Shown here: positions 59,189 to 64,000 of the stretch, one piece after another
How positions within the stretch are numbered: position 1 is the first letter of the stretch
How the letters are laid out: each line of letters begins with the position of its first letter
From: Trebonia sp963843745
Lineage (GTDB): Bacteria > Actinomycetota > Actinomycetes > Streptosporangiales > Streptosporangiaceae
NCBI GenBank assembly: GCA_963843745.1
Contig: CAWJLP010000008.1
Coordinates: 1-64,000 of the forward strand
DNA: 64,000 bases
Direction: 5' to 3'
Notes under the pieces: generated by a model
The model's database searches: none
What the model was told of the DNA's origin: nothing
The model's input: the letters and a program-made list of their open reading frames with translations, nothing else
Translations under genes and position numbers: made by a program

Positions 59189-59857
59189 TTACATCGCTGG
59201 CGGGGTCAGCCCCGGAACCAGCGAGGGCGCGTAGACGATCAGCAGTCCGAGTCCGACGATCGCCAGCGCCAGCGGAATGTCGATCGCGGCCTTCGCGGGC
59301 AGCAGCTTCTGGGCGCAGCAGACGACGGCGACCACCGCCATCCAGACCAGGCTCATCACGTCCAGCGCTACCAGCATCGCCATCAGCCCGATGCCCGAGC
59401 CGACACAGCACAGCCCGTAGCCCAGCCCGGAATCGGCGTTCTCACGGCCGCGCTGGCGGAACTGCCGCTTGACCGGCGTCAGCTCGTAGACCCCCGCCGC
59501 GATCACCACCGCGCCAGCGGCCAGCGACCCGTGCGGCCGGTCCAGCGCATACGCCACGACGCCCGCGAGCGCCCAGATGGCCAGGTAGTACCCGGCGAAC
59601 GGCAGCGCGGCACTCGCCTTACCGCTGCGGCGGACGTGCCTGGCGATCGCCGGCGCCGCGCCCGGCAGCATCATCGCCGCCATCATCGTCACCCACGCCG
59701 CGGCGAAGAACCCGAACGGCCCTGGCCGGGTCGCGACCCCCATGTCCATGCCGTCCATCAGCCAGGCCGCGACCGCCCAGCACGCGGCGGCGAGCCCGAG
59801 CGTCGCCGCCAGCACTGCCGGCGACGCCACCAGGCGCCGGGATGCCACGTTGACCAT
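59189..59857 (-). CDS. DUF2182 multi-TM protein
   Basis: A 222-residue membrane protein with about six TM helices and the DUF2182 signature WVTMMAAMMLPGAAPAI, a Met-rich helix suggestive of metal handling, followed by CCVGSGIGLMAMLVALDVMS. An AGGAGG site precedes ATG 59857, whose A overlaps the ArsR stop (TGATG). Usually annotated as a predicted metal-binding integral membrane protein; the ArsR neighbour is not of the metal-sensing type here. Confidence 0.88.
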   Translation of the reverse strand: MVNVASRRLVASPAVLAATLGLAAACWAVAAWLMDGMDMGVATRPGPFGFFAAAWVTMMAAMMLPGAAPAIARHVRRSGKASAALPFAGYYLAIWALAGVVAYALDRPHGSLAAGAVVIAAGVYELTPVKRQFRQRGRENADSGLGYGLCCVGSGIGLMAMLVALDVMSLVWMAVVAVVCCAQKLLPAKAAIDIPLALAIVGLGLLIVYAPSLVPGLTPPAM

Positions 59858-60213
59858 CAGTCCTCCTGGGATTTGCCCGCATGCTGGTCGAGGTGATCCT
59901 TCAGCGCGCCGAGCTGGCCGTCCCAGTCACGCGCCAGCGCGGCAAGGAACTGCTGCGCTACCCGCATCGGCCCCGAGCTCAGCCGGTACCGCACCCGGCG
60001 CCGCTCCCCTGGTTCGGCCGTCACCAGGCCCGCCTCGGCCAGCAGCGCCAGGTGCTTAGCGATCGCCTGGCGAGTGATCGGCAGCTGGCCGGCCAGGTCC
60101 GTGGCGGTGGCCGGGCCCCCCGAGGCCAGCGCGGCCAGGATGGCGCGCCGGCTCGGGTCGGCCAGGGCAGCGAAGACCTGTTCGGCGATTGCCTCGATGT
60201 CAGGCTGCGGCAT
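59857..60213 (-). CDS. ArsR-family regulator
   Basis: A 118-residue winged-helix protein: FAALADPSRRAILAALASGG, TATDLAGQLPITRQAIAKHL and ALLAEAGLVTAEPGERRRVR. No Cys-rich metal site is seen, which fits the subgroup paired with AHSA1 proteins. ATG 60213 lies inside the end of the AHSA1 gene (14-base overlap); the longer frame to 60243 is not needed. It likely represses its own operon through the 16-bp palindromes at 60653-60693. Confidence 0.88.
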   Translation of the reverse strand: MPQPDIEAIAEQVFAALADPSRRAILAALASGGPATATDLAGQLPITRQAIAKHLALLAEAGLVTAEPGERRRVRYRLSSGPMRVAQQFLAALARDWDGQLGALKDHLDQHAGKSQED

Positions 60214-60634
60214 CGAGGTAGTCGACAAGCTCGCCGAGCTCACTCCCCCACCCCTGGGTGTTGCCGTCGTACGCCGTGCGGTAGGCGGCCTCGGGAAGCT
60301 GCGCGAAGCCGGACTCGACCACGGTCAGCCGGGTGCCGGCGCCTGTCGGCTCCAGCGTGAACTCAACGTAGGTGCGGCGCGGGTCGTCCTCGGACAGCCC
60401 GAAGATATGCCAGGTGAAGCCAAACACTGTCGGCTCCTCCACCCGTTCCACTCGCATGCCGGCGGTGTGGCCGCCGTCCCACCTCATGCTCGCCGAGCCG
60501 CCAGGGCGCAGGTCGATCTTCGCGTCCTTGCCGAACCAGGCGCTAAGCCCTTCGGCGGTGGTGAGCGCCGCCCATACCTTGGCCGGCGGGTGAGCGATCT
60601 CGACGGTTCGCTCGATGCGATCAGGAAACGCCAC
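60200..60634 (-). CDS. AHSA1/SRPBCC-family protein
   Basis: A 144-residue START-like protein: RIERTVEIAHPPAKVWAALT, LSAWFGKDAKIDLRPGG and TRLTVVESGFAQLPEA, the Aha1-C-like (Hsp90-activator homology) fold found beside ArsR genes in bacteria. It binds hydrophobic ligands in related proteins; its partner here is unknown. The start is GTG 60634 with GGAGGG upstream; a longer frame to 60685 crosses the promoter and is rejected. First gene of the operon. Confidence 0.9.
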   Translation of the reverse strand: MAFPDRIERTVEIAHPPAKVWAALTTAEGLSAWFGKDAKIDLRPGGSASMRWDGGHTAGMRVERVEEPTVFGFTWHIFGLSEDDPRRTYVEFTLEPTGAGTRLTVVESGFAQLPEAAYRTAYDGNTQGWGSELGELVDYLDAAA

Positions 60635-60652
60635 GATTCCCTCCACGATGTA

Positions 60653-60698
60653 GCAACTGTTTGATTGCGATATTATAGCAACCAACAGGTTGCGTCAA
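60653..60698 (-). promoter_or_regulatory. Promoter with two 16-bp ArsR-type palindromes
   Basis: GCAACCAACAGGTTGC (60678-60693) is a perfect 6-4-6 palindrome. GCAACTGTTTGATTGC (60653-60668) is a second, imperfect one, with centres 25 bases apart. On the minus strand a consensus TATAAT (60677-60672) lies between them and TTGACG (60698-60693) upstream, with a short 15-base spacer. A repressor bound here would block the polymerase. Confidence 0.75.
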
Positions 60699-60798
60699 TC
60701 ATCCTGGGGGCGGTGTTGCCCCGGTGGCCGCTGCCAGGGGACAATTATTTTGTGACCTGCGTTTTTAGTCAGAAGTTGGCAATCTAAGGACGGTTGAC

Positions 60799-61653
60799 AT
60801 GTCTGAATCTGCCAGCACCGCACTCCGTCCGCTCCAGGAGCAGATCGAGCAGGCCAACGCGAGCGGGCGCACGCCCGTCGTGTTCATCCACGGGCTATGG
60901 CTGCTGGCCAGCAGCTGGGATCGCTGGGCCGAGCACTTCGCCCAGGCAGGCTACGCGCCGGTGAGCCCGGGCTGGCCTGATGACCCCGACACCGTCGAAG
61001 AGGCCATCGCCGACCCCGAGGCCTTCGCCGACAAGACCATCGGCCAGGTGGCCGATCACTACTCGAGCGTCATCGGACAGCTCAGCAGCAAGCCGGCCGT
61101 GATCGGCCACTCGTTCGGCGGCCTGCTCGTCGAGATCGTCGCCGGCCGCGGCCTCGCGGCGGTGTCGGTGGCCATCGACGCCGCCCCCTTCCGCGGCATC
61201 CCCCAGCTACCGCTCTCCTCGCTGCGCGCGGCCTCGCCCGTGCTCGGCAACCCGGCCAATAGGCACCGTGCGGTCCCGCTGACCTACGAGCAGTTCCGCT
61301 ACTCGTTCGCCAACGCCGTCGACGAGGACCAGGCCAGGCGCCTGTTCGACACGTTCGCCGTCCCGGCCCCCGGCGCCCCGCTCTGGCAGGCTGCCGCGGC
61401 GAACTTCAACCCCCGCACCGAGGACAAGGTGGACACGCGCAATCCCGACCGGGGGCCGATGCTGATCGTGTCCGGCGAGAAGGACCACACCGTCCCGCCC
61501 ACCCTGTCCCGCGCCGCCTACACCCGTCAGCAGAAGAACCCCGGCGTCACCGAGTTCACCGAGATCCCGGGCCGCGGCCACGCGCTGACCATCGACGACG
61601 GGTGGCAAGAGGTCGCCGACACTGCCCTGACCTTCATCCGCCGGTTCGCTTAG
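60799..61653 (+). CDS. Alpha/beta hydrolase
   Basis: A 284-residue serine hydrolase: oxyanion region VVFIHGLWLLASSWDRWAEH, nucleophile elbow AVIGHSFGGLLVE (Ser ~106), acid in MLIVSGEKDHTVP and His in IPGRGHALTIDD. Substrate is unknown; the family includes esterases and lipases. The start codon ATG 60799 has AAGGACGG upstream. It is divergent from the AHSA1 operon; the ~110-base gap is AT-rich. Confidence 0.9.
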   Translation: MSESASTALRPLQEQIEQANASGRTPVVFIHGLWLLASSWDRWAEHFAQAGYAPVSPGWPDDPDTVEEAIADPEAFADKTIGQVADHYSSVIGQLSSKPAVIGHSFGGLLVEIVAGRGLAAVSVAIDAAPFRGIPQLPLSSLRAASPVLGNPANRHRAVPLTYEQFRYSFANAVDEDQARRLFDTFAVPAPGAPLWQAAAANFNPRTEDKVDTRNPDRGPMLIVSGEKDHTVPPTLSRAAYTRQQKNPGVTEFTEIPGRGHALTIDDGWQEVADTALTFIRRFA

Positions 61654-61680
61654 CCCGGGCGACTGCCAGTCCGTGCCGCG

Positions 61681-62112
61681 CTAGTCCGCCTGGTGACCCC
61701 GGCCTGGCCTTTCAGCGCCGGCGGGGGGCTGGTCGCCGGCCGGAGAGTCTCCGGCCGGCGGTCCGGCTGGCGGGTACCGGTCATCCGGCGGCACGTTCGC
61801 GTCAAGCAGCGTGGTACTGCCTGCCGCCCGTAGCGTCGCATCGTCGGTGCGCTCCCTGAGGCGCTCGACCGTCTCGGCATCGCCGAACGGGACGCTAGCC
61901 TCTACCCGGTCGCTTGCCTTGACCTCGGGCAGGTCCATGACCTCATCGACCAAGGCGGCCCGGTCCCCGGGCCGTACGTTCTCGTTCTTCGCGTACATCG
62001 AGGTCCGGACGGTGCCGTCTGGACCTCTGGCGGTCGTTACGTCCGCCACGGCCGCGGTGCGGTCGTCGTCGTCCTTGATCTCGACATGACGCGAGGTCTC
62101 CGGGTCAGTCAT
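61681..62112 (-). CDS. Acidic uncharacterised protein
   Basis: A 143-residue protein: VEIKDDDDRTAAVADVTTAR, TVRTSMYAKNENVRPGDRAA, LVDEVMDLPEVKASDRVEAS, VPFGDAETVERLRERTDDAT, then a Pro/Ala/Gly-rich tail. It looks like a small folded domain with a disordered end. Similar proteins occur next to stress genes in actinobacteria but have no known role. AGGAGA precedes ATG 62112; the open frame extends upstream without support. Confidence 0.78.
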   Translation of the reverse strand: MTDPETSRHVEIKDDDDRTAAVADVTTARGPDGTVRTSMYAKNENVRPGDRAALVDEVMDLPEVKASDRVEASVPFGDAETVERLRERTDDATLRAAGSTTLLDANVPPDDRYPPAGPPAGDSPAGDQPPAGAERPGRGHQAD

Positions 62113-62289
62113 GACTTCTCCTGTGGTTCGCTCAGAGCGGCGGCCGCGAGTCACGTAAGTCGTTCCAGCTCGCCACATGTCCGAAGCAGCCCGTCGCGGC
62201 CGCAGGTACTCCAGCACCCTGCCCAGGGCACCGCGCATGAAACGGTCCGGCCGAGCGTGGGAGGGTGTCTGGCTCCAGTCGGATGCGCA

Positions 62290-62313
62290 GTTTGGGCGTC
62301 TGTGGCCGGGTAG
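62290..62313 (+). promoter_or_regulatory. Candidate SigB/SigF-type promoter
   Basis: GTTT (62290-62293) and GGGTAG (62308-62313) are spaced by 14 bases, close to the GTTT-N13-16-GGGTAT consensus of actinobacterial SigB/SigF general-stress promoters. It lies 32 bases upstream of ATG 62346. Confidence 0.5.
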
Positions 62314-62345
62314 CAGAAGCACATCCCAATGAACAGGAGGATCCG

Positions 62346-63026
62346 ATGGCTGCCTGGGTATGGGTCGTGATCGTCATCGCCGTAGTGGTCGTCGTCGCGC
62401 TGGTCGCGATCGGGGCAAGGAAACGAAGAACCGCCATGCTTCGCGGCCACTTCGGCCCGGAATACGACCGGGCGGTAGAGAACAGCGAGGACCAGCGTGC
62501 GGCCGAGGCCAACCTTCGCGCACGTGAGAAGGAGCGTGCTCAGTTCGACCTCCAGCCGCTGCCGGAAGCCACCCGGCTGGGCTTCGCCAGCGAATGGCGC
62601 GATCTGCAGGAGCGGTTCGTCGACCAGCCGGCGCAAGCCACAGGTGCTGCTGACACCCTCATCATCCGCGTGATGGAAGCACGGGGTTACCCGATGAAGG
62701 ACTTCGATGCGCAGGCCGAACTGATCTCGGTCGACCATCCGGACACCGTTGAGAACTACCGGTTCGCGCACGCCGTACAGCAGCGTGCCGAGATACAGCA
62801 GGCCAGCACCGAAGACCTGCGCGAGGCACTGCTGCGGTACCGGTCCCTGTTCGACGAACTGCTCCGCCCGGAAGGCAACGGCACGGCAGGAGTCGACGGC
62901 CAAGCGCAGCCAGCCGACTACGACAGCAGGCAGCGTGTGGAGGCCGGGGAAAGCGGCAGCGCGGGTCCCGCGGTTTCGGACACGGAATACGACAACCAGC
63001 AGATAGGACGGCGAGAGGGACGATGA
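62346..63026 (+). CDS. Single-TM protein with helical domain, paralogue of next gene
   Basis: A 226-residue protein. An N-terminal TM helix (~3-23, WVWVVIVIAVVVVVALVAIG) with a basic end is followed by a helical cytosolic domain (RLGFASEWRDLQERFVDQPA to RYRSLFDELL, ~75-175) and a disordered tail. The domain ASEWRDLQxxFVDxP...ALLRYRSLFDELL is repeated in the following gene. A GGAGG site precedes ATG 62346. Probably stress-induced through the upstream GTTT/GGGTAG promoter. Confidence 0.8.
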   Translation: MAAWVWVVIVIAVVVVVALVAIGARKRRTAMLRGHFGPEYDRAVENSEDQRAAEANLRAREKERAQFDLQPLPEATRLGFASEWRDLQERFVDQPAQATGAADTLIIRVMEARGYPMKDFDAQAELISVDHPDTVENYRFAHAVQQRAEIQQASTEDLREALLRYRSLFDELLRPEGNGTAGVDGQAQPADYDSRQRVEAGESGSAGPAVSDTEYDNQQIGRREGR

Positions 63027-63610
63027 ACGACGCTGACAACACCCAGGACCAGGGGCTGACCACCGAGCAGATCGCTACTGCCGGCCGCGCGCCGGCTCAG
63101 GAGGACATCCCCGCGTCGGCCGGCCGCCCCGGCTACGATGACGGCAACGCCGCCCCCCTCGCCACGGATCATGCGGTATCCGGGCACGACGACCGCGGTG
63201 CGCCGGACGCCGGCAACGGCGGCAGCTACGATGACGGCAACGCCGCTCCCCTCGCCACGGATCATGCGGTATCCGGGCACGACGACCGCGGTGCGCCGGA
63301 CACCGGCAACGGCGGGCGCATCGCAGCTGACCCCGGATCGCATGCCAGCCTGCTGGATGACAGCGAGCTGCAGAACATGACCATGCGCTGGAAGGACATC
63401 CAGGCAGAGTTCGTCGACGAGCCGACGACAGCGGTCCGGGAAGCCGACGCGCTCGTAGCGGAGCTCATGCAGCGGCTGGCCACGATGTTCGCCTCCGAGC
63501 GCGCCGAACTCGAAAACCGCTGGGCCGGCGGTAACGAGGTGTCCACGGAAGAACTCAGGCAAGGGCTCCGCCTCTACCGCTCGTTCTTCGAGCGGCTGCT
63601 CGCCGCGTAG
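63023..63610 (+). CDS. Soluble paralogue with in-frame 31-residue duplication
   Basis: A 195-residue protein overlapping the preceding gene by four bases (ATGA). Its N-terminal half is disordered and contains two copies of a 31-residue unit (GNAAPLATDHAVSGHDDRGA) from a 93-bp tandem duplication (63132-63317). The C-terminal ~85 residues (MRWKDIQAEFVDEPTTAVRE to GLRLYRSFFERLLA) match the helical domain of the upstream protein. It lacks a TM segment, so the pair may form a membrane-plus-soluble partner set. Confidence 0.8.
   Translation: MNDADNTQDQGLTTEQIATAGRAPAQEDIPASAGRPGYDDGNAAPLATDHAVSGHDDRGAPDAGNGGSYDDGNAAPLATDHAVSGHDDRGAPDTGNGGRIAADPGSHASLLDDSELQNMTMRWKDIQAEFVDEPTTAVREADALVAELMQRLATMFASERAELENRWAGGNEVSTEELRQGLRLYRSFFERLLAA
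63132..63317 (+). repeat. 93-bp tandem duplication
   Basis: Two nearly identical 93-bp units, 63132-63224 and 63225-63317, in frame within the coding sequence. Few differences suggest a recent event. Confidence 0.85.
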
Positions 63611-63643
63611 CCGGCTATCCAACCGCCCGTACGTGAGCAAGGG

Positions 63644-64000
63644 TCAGCAACTGGCCCAGTCACGGCCGAACCAGCGCCGTACGCGGCTGGTACCGAACTC
63701 GGCCTTGTCGGCCAGCAGCAGGGCGGAGGGCTCATCGAACCGCGCGTTCGGGCGCTCTCCGCTGCGGAAGGTCACCTCGACACGAGCGACCCGGTCGTGA
63801 CCGAACTCGATGTAGCAGATTCCCTTGCCGTCATAGGTCCGTCATAGGACCGTGCGCGCCGGGCCGGCCGTGCCTGGCGATCAGCTGGTCGGCGACGACG
63901 TTGAACGCGCCGGCGTCCGTCTCGACCCGGCGCCGCACCGGGTCGATGGACCGGATCGCGGTCTGGACGAACCGGACGCCCGGCTTCACCAGGTCGCGCT
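63644..64000 (-). pseudogene. FAD/NAD(P)-dependent oxidoreductase (SQR/Ndh-2-like), internally deleted, runs off the window
   Basis: From the window edge: DLVKPGVRFVQTAIRSIDPV, RRRVETDAGAFNVVADQL, then, after a frame change near 63835, GKGICYIEFGHDRVARVEVT, FRSGERPNARFDEPS and EFGTSRVRRWFGRDWASC with a stop at 63644. The first block is the early FAD-domain region and the last is the C-terminus of a sulfide:quinone reductase/NADH dehydrogenase-like protein, so ~200 residues between are missing. A small direct repeat (CGTCATAG) near 63825-63845 sits at the frame change. The 5' end is outside the window. Confidence 0.7.

Noticed and set aside
1..64000. CRISPR array, tRNA or rRNA genes
   Set aside because: No regularly spaced identical repeats of suitable length, and no cloverleaf or rRNA consensus segments were recognised; a covariance-model scan would be decisive.

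Overview
High-GC actinobacterial DNA. The gene families point to a filamentous soil actinomycete of the Streptosporangiales/Frankia-like breadth, but no rRNA, ribosomal or housekeeping marker is present to fix the genus. They include DUF222-HNH endonuclease, AfsR/SARP-type regulator, DUF4262, DUF6247, questin oxidase-like protein, many VOC/TetR/ECF regulators and GTG starts. No tRNA, rRNA, CRISPR array or intact prophage was seen.

1-9 kb is accessory DNA with much recombination. A 188-bp inverted repeat made of ISKra4-like transposase ends flanks an acetate permease (SatP) and a gutted acyl-CoA synthetase. It is followed by two DUF4262 genes, a membrane protein, and a divergent DHA2 exporter/ECF sigma pair separated by a 62-bp near-perfect palindrome. 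9-18 kb carries single genes: HNH endonuclease, lipoprotein, two large uncharacterised proteins (one DUF2786) and a questin oxidase-like protein. 18-25 kb holds two small two-gene modules (DUF6247 plus RelE-like; small protein plus nucleotidyltransferase), hemolysin III, and a MerR plus B12-binding pair enclosed by 164-bp direct repeats. Several decayed, internally deleted copies of the 1-9 kb segment also lie here, so the two segments share ancestry.

25-34 kb is a mixed stretch: a Q/P/G-rich protein, TetR, VOC, nucleotidyltransferase, a frameshifted RelA/SpoT-like gene with its small partner, a discoidin-like membrane protein, ketopantoate reductase-like, TrmH-like methyltransferase and a large secreted lectin-bearing protein. 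34.7-45 kb is the most coherent system. On the minus strand lies a tightly coupled operon: PP2C phosphatase, RsbW-like kinase, two STAS antagonists, an uncharacterised protein, and three paralogous multi-TM proteins that look like histidine-kinase sensor halves without kinase domains. It is divergent from a 1005-residue AfsR-like ATPase regulator, with paired 8-bp direct repeats in the intergenic region.

45-48 kb is mostly eroded mobile-element DNA around a HATPase protein, a PRC-barrel protein and a 57-residue membrane protein. 48-54.6 kb is an envelope/stress block: HtrA protease, two-component system, DksA-like, DedA, SMR exporter, a YflT-like stress protein and TerC. 54.5-58.4 kb is a graveyard of truncated genes (Na+/H+ antiporter, HyfB/NuoL-like, DUF885, GcvT, LacI) around an intact HigBA-like toxin-antitoxin pair. 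58.4-60.7 kb is an AHSA1-ArsR-DUF2182-DUF899 operon with two 16-bp palindromic operators overlapping its promoter. The window ends with a hydrolase, a paralogous gene pair behind a SigB/SigF-like promoter, and an internally deleted flavoprotein gene running off the edge.
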